A DNA stretch of 64,000 nt from Nymphaea colorata (Eukaryota; Streptophyta; Magnoliopsida; Nymphaeales; Nymphaeaceae): positions 18,368,040 to 18,432,039 of the forward strand of contig NC_045145.1 of NCBI RefSeq assembly GCF_008831285.2. Direction: 5' to 3'. This document shows positions 46,701-59,369 of this stretch, piece by piece. Numbering within the stretch: position 1 is the stretch's first letter; each line of letters begins with the position of its first letter. The notes beneath the pieces are model-generated. The model saw only the letters and a list, made by a program, of their open reading frames with translations. It did no database searches and was not told where the DNA came from. The translations under genes were made by a program, and so were the position numbers.

Positions 46701-48335
46701 TGATGGGTTGGAAATGTGGAATTGGAAATATATTTTCAGAAATATATTTCTTGGAAAAATGGAATGAGAAAACTATTTTCGATTTCTATTTTACTGTGTG
46801 TGTGATGACTGAAAAATATATTTTCAGGAATATATTTATGTGTTTGATGGTAAAAAAACATATTTCCAGATTTCCAGAAATATATTTCTGGGCATTGTTG
46901 AGATGGATAGAGGTAGACATGAAAGCGTCTGATAGATAATCAGATTGCAATCCACATTGAGTTTGAATTTTATTTAAATGGAGTCTCAAGGTAACAGATG
47001 CTTTAATGATGACGCTAAGTATGTCTGAGTAGTCTTTTGTGTCAGAAATTTTTTGGTATTATTAAAGGTCGGAAGCTAGTTAGTGAATAAAAATGTGATG
47101 CACGAGCTCTTTAGGCAATGATCTTTGCACTTAGTTTTAGGGAATGAGCTTTGATTCATACGGTTTCTAACATATAAATATGTTTGTTGGTTGCTTCACC
47201 GATAGACAAACCACGTTGCACCAAAGATTAATGAGACGAAGTATTTTCACAAGAAAATGTTTCCTAGTGTTTAAGCTTTACTAAATAAACTCATGGCTGC
47301 CAGTGAATAAAAAAGATATGAAGAGCAGCACACGAAGCGGAGGTGGGTAAGTACATGTTTTGGAGATTTTTTAGTTTAAAAAGGTGATGTGATTCAGAAA
47401 GCAGTTTGGGGTTCGAAGTAAATCAAAATGGAGGAAACAGGTTTCAAGGAAGATAAATAGGTTTCTTGCTACTATGAATAAGCCTTGTAGAATGTTATGA
47501 CAACACGTCAAAGTTATACCTTCTGTAACGCAAACCTACAACCGACTTTTTTGACATTACATATTAGATCTAGCAAACGTCAAGTAAAGTTGGATGGTAT
47601 CTTTTGTTGCACCAAATGTTTAATCAAGTTTGTCAAAGCGGATAAACTACCTAATTTCCCCTTCTCTTTTTAGTTTGAGTTTATTGTATTTAAATCGGCT
47701 AACCGCATAAACAGAGACTCAGGTTCAAACTCAGTTTGGTACACAAGGCCCAAGGGGAATAACAAAAAGAAAAAAACAAAATTGTTCTATGTTAGACATC
47801 ACCAATCCCATCATGTCATAAAAAGAAGCCTTCTTTGTTCCACCAGTTACAGTTCTGGGAGAGGTGGGATCGAAGTCCCAACCCAAAATTGTGGTTGCAT
47901 CTGATGCATATTTTCCGAGCAATTTGTTACGTATACGGATCCGATTGCGCTGGAAATAAATGTGACCAAGTCTACAGAGATCTAGGCAACCCATATCATA
48001 TTTCAGCACTGGGCCGATCCCAAACTTGTTTTACGTGTTCATTTGAGAATCGACACGCCGGGCCCATCGTTTCGAGGCCTCGCAAATGCGAAACCGGAGC
48101 CACAAACGGCTCATTCAGATCAATCTAGTTTTGATAATCCCGATCCGTTATGGGGTTAAGATTTGGACACTGCTCATACCCCGACACCCTTGTCCGTCCC
48201 AAGATTATTCTTCTTTCTTCCTCTTCTTTGGTTTTGTTTCCTTCTATTTCCATGGATTTGTTCTTCTAGTATCCGTTTTCCTAATTTTTTGCTTCTTGTA
48301 TTGTGTCGTACCAATCTTTTGTAGGTTGGAATCAG
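43769..48335. repeat. Spacer of mTERF unit 2
   Basis: It is collinear with 49,521-53,733. Anchors are 43,800-44,040 with 49,545-49,760, 44,338-44,420 with 50,048-50,130, 46,918-47,040 with 52,525-52,650, and 47,847-48,060 with 53,274-53,480. No gene is supported. An (AC)n run lies near 46,469-46,486. At 46,690-46,895 several palindromic GAAATATATTTC-type blocks follow AGGGTCCGTTTGATG, a phrase typical of small plant transposons. Confidence 0.7.
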
Positions 48336-49520
48336 ATGAGTTTCCTTAGTCGACAATGGATCATCAGAAGTGCACAGAACGCCACCATTGTTTCTGCTTG
48401 CAGGGGGCGTTTTCTGCTTTCGTTTTCGATCACCACAATCCCTGAAAGGGATCCTTCATCTTCAATAACACCTCCTGTCGACTGCCCATCATCCGAAATG
48501 GTGAGCTACCTCACAAACTCGTGTGGGTTGTCTACAGAAGTGGTCACAGTCATATGCAAAAAGTTGGGAAGCAGGGGTCGCGCTCACAACGCGAGGAAAG
48601 TCATAAATTTTTTGAGAGAGAGCGGTTTCACGGACACCCACATCAGGAAAACCATCTCTCGCAATCCTTATGTGCTAGTGGCGAAGCTAGAGAAGACGGT
48701 AATGCCTAAGGTAAGGGCTTTCCTTGACTGGGGCCTCTCTGGCGCTGATGTTGGTCGCATTGTCGCCGCAAGATCGGGCATTTTCCACATCAACTTCGAG
48801 AGGAAGGTAGTGCCAGTAGTTGATAAGCTCAGAGATCTCATTCCCCAAGACGAGAGGGCGGTCAAGTCCATCAAGCGCTTCTTCTTGGGCTCATTTCTAG
48901 GGCCCGGTCTGGAGAAACGTATAGCGATCAATCTAGCGACTCTGAGAAGCCACGGTGTTCACGAGCGATCCTTGTCGGTCATTGTGGAAAGATGGCCTGA
49001 GTTGCTCGGGCTTAACCCAAGCGCGTTCAAGAAGATGGCAAAGAAGGCCTATGAATTATGGCCCAATCACCGTTCGATCATGTTCGCTCACGCCCTCTAC
49101 GCAGTCTGCTCAATGAGTGAGCCAGTGTGGGATGCCAAACTCAAGATGCTGAAGGAATTTGGATGGACCCAGGAGGATATACTAACGGCTTTTCAGAAGA
49201 CCCCGCTTTTCCTGACGATATCGGCAAGCAATCTGAAGCGGAAACTTGAGTTCTTTGTGGAGGAACTCAGCTACAAATCTTTGGAAATTGCAGCTGTCCC
49301 TCTGTTGTTGACGTTCAGCTTGGAGAAACGAGTCATTCCCCGGCTCGCTGTGATCAAATTGTTGGATTCTAAGGAAATTTTCAGGAAGAAGAGCTTCCAG
49401 ACAATTTTGCATATGAAAGATGAGGAATTCCACAAGGAATTTGTGCTTAAGCATGAGGATGAATGTCCAGACGTTCTTAAAATTTATAGTAACAGCATCA
49501 ATTGCGACTCTGGTGCCTAA
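48336..49520 (+). CDS. mTERF family protein 3 (organelle-targeted, intact)
   Basis: A single-exon frame of 394 codons. ATG 48336 (MSFLSRQWIIRSAQ) was chosen because it aligns with the paralogue start MSSLRRQWIIRHAQ at 53,734. The N-terminus is rich in R, S and hydrophobic residues without acids, consistent with an organelle transit peptide. mTERF repeats include NPYVLVAKLEKTVMPKVRAF, FLDWGLSGADVGRI, WPELLGLNPSAFKKMAKK, WDAKLKMLKEFGWTQEDIL and LFLTISASNLKRKLEFFVEE. It ends shortly after VLKHEDECPDVLKIYS, a tail shared by all copies. No lesions are visible. It is closely related to mTERF 1 and to pseudogenes 2 and 4. The substrate is unknown. Confidence 0.93.
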   Translation: MSFLSRQWIIRSAQNATIVSACRGRFLLSFSITTIPERDPSSSITPPVDCPSSEMVSYLTNSCGLSTEVVTVICKKLGSRGRAHNARKVINFLRESGFTDTHIRKTISRNPYVLVAKLEKTVMPKVRAFLDWGLSGADVGRIVAARSGIFHINFERKVVPVVDKLRDLIPQDERAVKSIKRFFLGSFLGPGLEKRIAINLATLRSHGVHERSLSVIVERWPELLGLNPSAFKKMAKKAYELWPNHRSIMFAHALYAVCSMSEPVWDAKLKMLKEFGWTQEDILTAFQKTPLFLTISASNLKRKLEFFVEELSYKSLEIAAVPLLLTFSLEKRVIPRLAVIKLLDSKEIFRKKSFQTILHMKDEEFHKEFVLKHEDECPDVLKIYSNSINCDSGA

Positions 49521-52500
49521 TATTGTACTTGAGTAAGGTAGAGCTAGTGTAGTGCTGCTTTATCCGCATCTTAATTTCATTGTTTTTGGTTTTCTGCATG
49601 TGCATGTTTCTGCTGGATGAAGTTGGAAATAGTAACAAGTCATCGTGCCAAGAGCAGGTGCCACAGGACCCTAGTTTTCGGCTGATTAGTATTTAGGTCA
49701 GCTGACACTTGTAAGAATTTGGTGTCAACTTCGAATTTTCGCCCTGGTGCGCCTTGATGCTGGAAGAGCATCCATTCCTTTGGTCAGTCCACACTTCAGC
49801 TCTCTGATAAAAGAAATCCTTTTCTTCTGTTAATGTTTCCAAACTTGCCTTCTGTGTTAACTGGTCTGTAATGATTTCACTATTACTTGCTTCCTCATGG
49901 TGGAGTTATAGCTAATCTGAACATCAGATTCGTGTAACGCAAGTGTGTTTCTTTTTCTCTGGTGCTTCTAACTGATTAATCAATGATCGTCTTGATCTGT
50001 GGTTGATCTTCGGAAATTAGACTCGTGTGTTACTATGGCCTAATGTATCGAAAAGTTGACAGAAGCGTCGGATTACTAATCCTTGGTTCAAAGTTCTGGT
50101 ATTTTGAATGACGATTGCAAGAAACAAATGTCACAAAAAATTGTGCACAACCCACTGGTTAACGCAGGTTCGAGAAGCAGTTTTGTGATTTTTCGTATAA
50201 TCATATGTAATCCATTTTAGATTTTGTTATAACATCGTAGTAGAAATCTGTCACGAGCTTTATCATGTCATAACATGTCCAGTTTCTCTTATTAGCACTC
50301 GTTTCTAAGTGCAAGGCCTTGTCAAGTGGATTTTAAAGATACTGTTTGGTACAGACTTCCCACACTGACTTCCATGCTGGGAGCTTCAGAATGGATAAAG
50401 CTTTTGAATCATCCGAAAGTTGCCATAGGATTTGCTTTGGTGCGATTATAAAGTATGTCGGGTGACTACCTCATAAAAGGCGCAGTAGAGGCCAAATGTT
50501 TTTGTTTAAATGTTGTTTTGAGGTTTCTCCTTTTTCTGAGATAAGCAGCTCGATCTTCCATGAGCCAGCGCAGGAAAGATAAGTTTGGGGTCAGCCCTGG
50601 CCAACATGCCTTAGAAATTTTGCGAAGGATAATTGTTGGCCTTCGGATGGGTTTCAAGCGGATGCATAGTTACTTGGATTTCTCACATGAAGAAATCCTG
50701 TTTTTCTTTTAAGCATAAATATGTTGCTTATTTGAAGCTGACGGAGGAACAAAAGGGAAGCCTCATTCATGAGCTCAAGATTAACATTAAATTATTATCA
50801 ATTCTATACTTTCATTATTGGCTAATTCAGTTCCAATTCTGTTGTCAGTGAGCTCTGCAACACACTCATGGATGGCAAAAGGATGAAAACGGCATTTACC
50901 ATGAGCATCTTAGCTCTCGCAGAGAAATCCTACAGTCTTCTTGATTAACCACTGAATGCATGGTTAGATAAATCTTTTTGTATGCTAAACAAGCTTCGTC
51001 AGTGCCTAAGGAGCAAATTGTACAGCGTATATTTGATTGCAATTTGCAAACCACTCCAGAAAATGATTTTTCCTCAGTGGGATGCATCTTAGAGATCCTG
51101 AACTAGTACAACATAAAATTTAGCTGCTTAAAGTGGCAATTGTTATGGACTTTTATTTTGGCAAGATCAGATTGGAATGCACTTGTTGGGTTGTAAATTC
51201 TGCAATATCTTTGTAACCTAAAAGTATTTGTTTCGATTAAGCAGCCACCACGCGGTTGCCATGGCCGTAGAGAAGTACTGCTTGAGTTTTACCAGCAGGT
51301 TGGCCAAAGGCATCATGTGCAATTGCTTAACTGCTTCGTAGTTTCATTGTCGCCTACTTCTTTTTCCCTGCAGAAGATTGCTGCTAGGCCCGCTACTTAA
51401 GATGATGCATCTTGTGAAGGAATTTGATACAACATGCATCGATCTGGACACATGCAAAGTGTTTCTGTTTGCCTGTGCATATGGATTTGGCTACAGATAC
51501 TTGGATTCTGCATTTTATCTGAAGTTTACAAGTTACTTTCTATACAAGGGTCATGGTACAGGAGTCAAAGTGGAGAACCTCTCTAATTATAGTTGCTAAC
51601 ATACCATGAAATCATCGTTGAACACAAAAAACTTTCCATCGATAGTCTCAGTAGTTGAACTGAAAGATTGTATGGGCATCGAATCTCGAGTATGAATGTG
51701 GTTCATCATCTGGAGTGCTACCTATTCTTTGCTATGCCTACTTTTCTCGAAGGGTGTTGCGACAGCCTAACTGTTCCACGAATGATATTGTGTTTATTCT
51801 GGACTGAGTTGTCTTAAAATTACTGACCTACATTGTGGATGGCTCGATGTAATTAGAATCAATTTCTTTTCTACCATCTTACAGCTGATTGGCCAATGGG
51901 GGCTCTGTAGACGTAGACCTGGTCAGGTAACTTGTCTTTAGATTTTCAACTTTGAGGAGGCCAACGGTCAATTCAATAAACGTTATCTTACAAATTACAG
52001 ACATAGACTGTTGGCGGTTCCCAGTAACTAGGATCAATTTCTTTTCTATCATCTTACAGCTCCCTAGCTAATAAAGTTTTGTATGCCTGTTTAAGTGACT
52101 TGTCATTAGATTTTCAACTTGAAAGAGGTCAAGAGTCCAACAGCGTCAATACCTGGGATTCGTATTCTTTCATGATTTAGTTGGTGTGTATCTTTCTTTA
52201 GCTTGGGAAATCATACACAGACCTGCAGGCATGCAGGCACACCCACGAACACAAATATGGCGATGCTTGCAGTTTGGATCTATACCTCACCGGGATGAAT
52301 CTAACCAAGACCTGAAAAGCCGGTTCCTTTTGTTGGTCTTAGAACGGAATAAAAACTTTAATATTTAGGTTAGAAATTCAGTTGTTTTGGGATTTTCCAT
52401 ACCGAGTTTATCTACTAAATGACGCCTGATAAATGACAGTTGATTAATATTATGATTTGGGTTTGGGTTAAGGTTAGTTTAGATATGTTTTGGGCTTTTC

Positions 52501-53733
52501 TTAGGTGGACTCTGGTAGACATGAAAATGAGTGATTGATAATCAGATGGCGATCCAAATTGAGTCTGAACTTGTAATTTTATTTAAATTGAGCCTCAAGG
52601 TAACAGATGCTTTATTGACTATAAGAAGTATGCTCAACTAGTCTTTTATGTTGGGAAATATTTGTCACCATTGAAGGTGGAAAGCGGGTGAATGAATAAA
52701 AATGTAAATACACGCTGTATGGGAATGAGCTTTTGATCATATGGTTTCAACATGTGAACAAGACTCTTCGTTTTTTCGGAGACTAACAATGGTTACATTA
52801 AAAAGGCTATGTAAATAGAAGAGCAGTTTGAGGTGGAAGTTAATTCGAAATGGAGGAAACAGATCTTAATGAAATAAATGAGTTTCTTGCTGCTGTGAGT
52901 AACCTTGTAGAGTGTGTCTCTTTGTTTCGATTGAACCCGTGGAACTTCCATCTATGACCACACCGCAGTGTTATACCTAATATCAAGCAGACACTAATAT
53001 GACAGGACTGATCCTTTGCATTGGACGATAATATCTTCAATAGTACCACACATTTGAACAAGTTGGTAAAATGCTGATAAACTGCCAATTTTCCGTATTC
53101 TGTTTAGTTTGAACTTATTGGAGTTAAATCAGTTAAATGCACGAACACATTCAGATTCGGTTTGGGACAGGAAGGAAACAATAAAAATAAGCAAAATTCT
53201 CGTCCTCTAAGGTCACCACATCACGTTATTTCATAAGCACAACCCTTCTTTATTTCATCTGTTACAGTTCTACAATTTTTAGCTGCTGGGCGCGCAAAAT
53301 GGGATCCAAGTCCGACCTAAAATCTAGGTGCATCTGATGCATATTGACCGAACAATTTGTTATACATAAGAACTCGGGTTGGGCTCGAAAGAAATGCTAG
53401 CAAGTATACATTTCATATTTCAGCGTTGTGCCTATGTCAAACTCATTTTTACATTTTCATTTGGGAATTGACGCGTCCGTCCCAAACAGCTCATTTGGAT
53501 TTGGAAATAATATAATTCCGCTGACCATCAATGATGGGACTATGTTTGAAACCCCCTCAGATTCCGACCCCCTTGTCCACTCTCAGCTGCAGAGGGACGA
53601 CCAATTGTGGAAGGAAGATTTGCTCTTTCTTCCTCTTATTTTGATTTTGGTTTCCTTCTTCCTCCGTGGATCTGTTCCTCTGTTAGTATCTATTCTTCCA
53701 TGTGTTGCTTCTTGTTCTATATTCTGGGAGCAA
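49521..53733. repeat. Spacer of mTERF unit 3
   Basis: It matches the spacer of unit 2 along most of its length with many substitutions and indels. The ORFs inside, up to 82 codons, are not conserved as frames between the two spacers, which argues against hidden genes. Confidence 0.7.
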
Positions 53734-54888
53734 ATGAGTTCCCTTCGACGGCAGTGGATCATCAGACATGCACAAAACCCCACCGTTGTGCTCGTAGGGC
53801 GTTTTCTGCTTCCATTTTCGACCACCAACATCCCTGAAAGCGACTCGTCATCTTTATTAACACCCCCTATCAACTGCCCATCACCAGAAATGGTGGATTA
53901 TCTCACAAACTCATTTGGGTTGCCTTCGGTCACAGGCATATGCAGAAGATTGGGAAGCAGGGCCTGCGTTCACAAGGCGAGCAGAGTAATCGATTTCTTT
54001 AGAGAGAGCGGTTTCAAAGACGCCGACATCAAGAAAGCCATCAAACGCAATCCCCGACTTTTGGGGGCGAGGCTGGAGAAGACGGTCATGCCCAGGGTAA
54101 GGGCTTTCCTCGATTGGGGCCTCTCTGGCGTTGATATTGGTCGGGTATTCGCTACAAATCCTAATGTGCTCAATGTAAGCTTCGAGAAGAAGATAGTCCC
54201 AATAGTTAGTCAGCTTAGATCTCTCCTTCCCGACAACGAGAAGGCGGTCGGATCCATCAAGCGTTTTTTCTACTGCTCCTTTCTTGGGCAAGGTGTGGAG
54301 GAAAGGATATCCATCAATCTAGCCGCTCTGCGACGCCACGCAGTTCGGGATGGGTCGTTGTTGACCATTTTGGTGGCATGTCCGTCGCTACTGGGGTTGA
54401 GGCCGAGCTCTGTCGAGAAGATGATCGTGTAGGTCAACGAATTGGGGATAGATCAGCTTTCCCCTATGTTCCCTTATGCGCTGTACACAGTTAGCTCAAT
54501 GGTTGAGTCCGTGTGTGGAATGGCAAACTGGAGGTACTGAAGGGGTTCGGATGGACTCCGGAGGACGTACTACTTGCGTTTCACAAGTACCCGCTCTTCC
54601 TGACTATATCTGCAGTCAATCTGAAGAGGAAACTCGACTTCCTTGTACCATCCTTCGACCATTCCCGAGTATTTTTTGTACAGCATGGAAAGGAGAATCA
54701 AGCCCCGTCTCTCTGTTATCAGGATCTTGGATTCTAAGAAGCTTGTCAGCAGGAAGAAGACTGTCCTGACGCTTTTGCATATGAAAGACGAAGAATTCTA
54801 CCAAGAATTCGTGCTTAAGCATAAGGATAAATGTCCAGAAGTTGATGAGGCTTATAGCACGACCATCAATGGTGACAGTGATGCATAA
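53734..54888 (+). pseudogene. mTERF pseudogene 4 (stop codon plus frameshifts)
   Basis: It starts like mTERF 3 (MSSLRRQWIIRHAQNPTVVL) and stays open for 232 codons through FLDWGLSGVDIGRVF and CPSLLGLRPSSVEKMIV. An in-frame TAG at 54,430-54,432 then interrupts it. Similarity continues in frame (VNELGID) to an apparent 2-base GT expansion at about 54,511-54,516, resumes in another frame (GFGWTPEDVLLAFHKYPLF), loses a short stretch near 54,650, and finishes in a third frame (EYFLYSMERRIKPRLS to the stop at 54,886-54,888). The open frame extends upstream to 53,428, but paralogues support 53,734. A truncated 232-aa product could still be made. The Copia element begins some 25 bp downstream. Confidence 0.9.
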
Positions 54889-54914
54889 AAACTTATGTAC
54901 CTGAAGAAGGTAGA

Positions 54915-55268
54915 GGTAATTCATGTCTAAACGAAGCTTAGGTCCATATACAAATGAATTCTTGCTCATGCATCATAATTGTTCCTTATCAATTGTGATC
55001 ATTACATTTAATAGAAATTTGCTGAGCTATAAAAATTATTAAAATTTGTGTACATGTGGCACAATATATTTATCAAGTTGTATATATGTCCATTCTTGAT
55101 AGAGAAATAAAGCACGCTGAATTCTTCTCGCTCATTTTGCTCTGCACCTTTCTTCCTATTTTTACCGAGTCTTGTTTTATCATATGCGTCATTCTTGTTT
55201 TATCATATGCGTCATTTTTCATCCGACTACCATTTATGATTTTTCTCTTTGATCCTAGGTTTCTTACA
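54915..55268 (+). repeat. Left LTR of the Copia element
   Basis: It matches 61,717-62,057 (shared: CCATATACAAATGAATTC, TTTGCTGAGCT, CATTCTTGATAGAGAAATAA and the end TTTCTTACA). It differs by substitutions and small duplications, such as a repeated TTTTATCATATGCGTCATT block at about 55,175-55,215. The expected TGTTGAG start is not recognisable. Confidence 0.85.
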
Positions 55269-55281
55269 TGGTATTATACCT
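55269..55281 (+). other. Primer-binding site of the Copia element (tRNA-Met type)
   Basis: TGGTATTATACCT directly follows the left LTR end. It resembles the usual plant Copia site TGGTATCAGAGC, complementary to initiator tRNA-Met, with a few changes. Confidence 0.7.
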
Positions 55282-55299
55282 CATCTTTTGTAGTCTTGG

Positions 55300-58221
55300 G
55301 TGTCACGACCCAATTTTTGACACCAAAAATTTTCTTTTATTTCTATAACAGCGGAAGCAATATTGAGTCATGACCAGAACATAAGACATTGTTTTATTTC
55401 AATAATAAAATACTTGGACCCAAACAAAAATAACCACAAATCTCCAAAACCGACACAGTGCTCAAAATGCCAATGTCCGTTCATCACAAGACTGAGGTCG
55501 TCGCTCCAAAGTCAAACTCTATCAAGGACTACCTGTAGAAATAAAAAGAAGGGTCAGAATTCCTCTGAGTATGAGAGAATCCAGCCATGAATGAAACATG
55601 ACCCAAAATAATGTTTAGTTTCGTAAAACAATTCCAAAAAGGTCTTATGAACTACAACCATAGGTTTTCTAAAACTTAACACATATCACATCATCAAAGA
55701 CAGAACGAGATGTGCACAACCTCCAAAATTTCGTAGGTTTTCAACCGTGGTTCTCTGACAATATCATGGTCATCGTGTCGAGCAACAGAAATCCTCGTGG
55801 GCACTCACGGGCAGAACAGAACATCTCTTCACCAGGCGATCCAATCGAGGGCACCTGCAGTGAAGCCTCCTGAGATATCCCAGATCACCGCTGCAGCAGC
55901 ATGGTCTCTCTATGAACCCGGGTGGAGAGACCAGGAGTCTCGCTCCCAAACAGAAACAGAACAGAATCCCGGGTCCTTGTGCCGCCCAATACCCTGTGGG
56001 CCCTCCAGTACAGCCAGAGGAGTGTGACCACTACCTCCCGGAACGAAACCAAACACTGAGCAAAACATAAAGCTCGCACTCGCATAAACCATCGCACAAA
56101 GTCCACGTTTCGCCTTCGAATTTCAAAAGTGAGAGTTTCTCTTTACTAGACCTTGTCTAATACCCCTCTCAAAAACCGCCCTCAGGCTCGGTTTCCCAAA
56201 CAAAATAATTGAGTCATTTTAAGTGTTAATTTAATGGCACAAAACACAACAATCACTATTTCAAAACAAAAACAAGGGGGTTCAACACCCTTTTCCTGAA
56301 ATTTAAATAATACAAAAGGTACCACAGAGCAATAATGCATAAAATTACGATTCTTCCGTTCAAATTGCAAATCAATTTATAAAAACCCTCTTTTGATGAT
56401 TTTAAGAATTCAAAGGGTACTGATTCACAATTTCGGAAGAGTTCTTTGGTTCTTATAGAAAATAACTTTTGCAGACCCCTTTTTTGAAGATGTTTTTAGC
56501 AAAAACGTTGTGGCATGAATGATTAAAAATTTTAACAGCCTTTTCGTGAATTTTGCTTAAGAGGTGGACCCGCTTTGTAATTTTTGAGTTTTGATATAAA
56601 AGCGAAACCCACTCGTTTTCTTCATTTCTCACCCTCGTTTTCTCTCTCTTCGTAAGGGAGCTTCTTTTTTTTTTCTCGTTGGCTTTCTCTCTTCACAACA
56701 GCACACCTTCCTCGCCCGACGGTGGATCTTCCTCCTTGTTCAAAAGGGGGAAACAAACCAGAGAGAGAGGAGCGCCTTCCTCTCGCGAGCTCCAACGCTC
56801 GGGTCCTATGGCGCCGCCCACCGACCGTCCGACATTTCCCTCCCCCAATCGCCGCTTCCTCTGCCCTCATTTTGCACCAGCGTGGGGAAGGCAGTCTACC
56901 CAAAAGCCGATGCTTCAATGGCGTCGCTCTTAGCCTCCACCTTCGCTGCGACGGGGATGAACCATCAACGAAGAGAAACGGTAGGAGGAGGACGCTGCGT
57001 TTCACCATTACTCAACCAGCATGAGGAACAATGGCTGGTTTTCCAATTGGGTGGGCGATTGCCTCTATTCGTTGGCAAACCCATTGTGTTTCCTTCCTTT
57101 CCTCATTTCTGTATGTTGGTTTTTCCCTTGCTGTATGTCGAGCAGAGCAGGCGTTGCCCTCTGTCGACGTCGTTCTGGACAATAGAGTCTTCCCACTGAC
57201 ATTCTATATATCAAATTCCATGGTCAAACCCTCCGTGAGGTTTCTGTATATAAATTTTATTGAAGTTGGTTTGATTTCTCTAACGTCTCCTTCATCTCAG
57301 AGATATCTGCTATGTTACTCTAGTCTTGATTTCTCATGAATGAAATAACTACAAGAAGAAACAACGTAGCAACATAGAACGACATGCTTCACCTTCATAC
57401 CTAGCATGCTCTCTTTTAAAAAAAAAAAAATCAGAAAAGAGAAACAACATCACATGAACATCCGAGAGGTTCCAAAACCTAACAAAGACTAACATGCCTC
57501 CGGTCATAACTTTCATGCGGTTTGGTCAAATCCTTGAACGAAGCCCATAACATAGAAATTCATACTCAGTTTTAGGGTTGGTGGCAGCTTTGTTTTCTCA
57601 CGGATGAACATAAGTAGCATACGTACAGAAAACCGAGAGTTTTTTAAAAAAAAAACTCAAAATACAAAGGCTTCATGTTACGTTTATGACTGAAATTTCC
57701 CTACATGGATTCATCTTCTAAGTATATATGTATCCATAAGAGATCAAAATACATGGCTTCATGCTTCAATCATGGTTGAAAATCTCCATACCTTTTAATC
57801 GAGATTGATTTCCAGCAGCAACCCCTTTTTGCTTCTCGTTCCTTTCTCGCAGCCATCAGCACAAATGAGGATTTCTTCCTCACCTTCTTCCTCTTTCTCT
57901 CAAAGTTTTTGCCGTTGAGCCTTTTCCTCTATGAATGCAGTAAAAAAAGATGATCATTTTCTGAAACATGGGGTTTAATAACCCTCTACAGGCCTTCCTA
58001 ATTGTCATACGTTTTTTTCTTTTCAGTTTCTCACAAGAAAGAAAACGGCCTCTTGATTCCTTTCTCATTCCTTTAATTCTTTTCAGTTAGAAAATCATTC
58101 GTTCTTTCCATATTATTCCTGTTATAATGAAAATGGGTAGTTTCAAAAGAATACGGAAGGATTAACGTCGTGGTTTTTACATTGGGTGTATCAACCATCA
58201 TTAGTACCGGTTCTTCTCCAT
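55300..58221. mobile_element. 2.9-kb insertion in the Copia leader (possible long solo LTR)
   Basis: It begins TGTCACGACCC at 55301, a common start of plant Ty3/gypsy LTRs, and ends near TTCTCCA at 58,220. The repeat TCTTGG flanks it at 55294-55299 and 58222-58227, one base outside the TG and CA. A TATA box (GATATAAAAG) lies near 56,592, followed by a CT-rich start region, as in an LTR promoter. GC-rich frames at 56,680-57,340 have no recognised domain. No gag or pol is seen, so a long solo LTR is the best guess; the class is uncertain. Confidence 0.5.
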
Positions 58222-58242
58222 TCTTGGCTATGCTGATTTGCA

Positions 58243-59330
58243 ATGACAACTCCAACTAATTCTACATCATCCATAGAGGTAGAAAAGCAAAATCCGACGT
58301 TAACTGAGGGACCGGAGAATCTGAATGAAATGATCAATCCTTTTTCATCCACCACTCAGATAATCCAGGTGAGTTCTTGTTTCTCAACCCTTGGCTGAAT
58401 CAAATTCAAAACGGAGTAGATTGATCATTGTGGCATTAATTGCAATAACAAGTTGGGTTTTGTAGATGGTTCATTCATAGAACCAAATACTAATTTTCTT
58501 GAACATATTTGTTGGAAAAGATGTAACACGATGGTCCTCATGGATCATCAATGCCCTGTCAAAAGAAATCATTGATAGTGTCATATATGCTACCTCCGCT
58601 AGAGAGGTGTTGTTGGATTTGCATAACAGATTTACATAAAGCACAACTCCACAAAAATTTCAAATTAGAACTATGATAAACAGGCATGTACAAGACTCCC
58701 ATTTTGTGACAACATATTATACGAAACTCAAAGCCTTATGGGATGAGCTGGCCTCCTATGACCCACCACCTGTTTGTTCTTGTGGAGCAATAAAAAAAAT
58801 TGTTGAGCAACAACAAAAAGAAAGGGACATACAATTTCTTATGGGTTTGAATGAGACGTACAATGGAATTAGAGGCTAAATATTGTTCATTGATCCATTG
58901 CCCTCCATTGGGAAAGTATATTCATTAATATTGCAGGAGGTAAAACAGAGGGAGGCTTGTCTTCTTCCCTCTACTGACCAACACATTAGTCTAGCTGCTA
59001 GTTCAGGTCCATCGGGTGCTAATCAATATCGTGGTAGTATGCTCATATTGTCAAGTTTCTGGTCACTCAAAAAAAAACTGTTGCTATAAACTGCATGGGT
59101 ATCCAAAGAATGGTAAAAATTCTAGAACTAAGGGAGATAAGGTGCAAGTGGATAAGTCGGTTAGTGCAGATAAGAATACTAAAGTTGTGTTTTTTGGCTC
59201 CGTCTATTACCAATGCGACTCAAGTTTCTGCTGCCACAACACCTGAATTTTGTTGTTTCTTCATTCCCCATGGAGAAGTATAAACAACTTGTCTAACTAC
59301 TTAAAGAAAAACATTCTCATTCTCATAAGA
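58243..59330 (+). pseudogene. Copia gag remnant with zinc knuckle
   Basis: ATG 58243 opens MTTPTNSTSSIEV but stops after 51 codons. Further gag blocks follow in broken frames: NNKLGFVDGSF (about 58,447), WSSWIINALSKEI (about 58,534), YYTKLKALWDELASYDPPP (58,715-58,770) and LILQEVKQREA (about 58,928). A complete CCHC zinc knuckle, CSYCQVSGHSKKNC, lies at 59040-59081. Gag would coat retrotransposon RNA; it is non-functional here. Confidence 0.85.
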
Positions 59331-59369
59331 GCTTTGCAGGTATATCAACTTCTTTAAGAAATTAAGGGA

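Noticed and set aside
48303-48335. Earlier start for mTERF 3
   Set aside because: The frame opens at GTG without an ATG; ATG 48336 aligns with the paralogue.
53428-53733. N-terminal extension of mTERF copy 4 in the open frame
   Set aside because: It matches the non-coding upstream flank of copy 3, so it is untranslated sequence that happens to be open.
56622-57339. Several overlapping ORFs of about 100 codons in GC-rich DNA
   Set aside because: They overlap in all frames, show no domain and lie in the probable LTR transcribed region; they are best explained by base composition.
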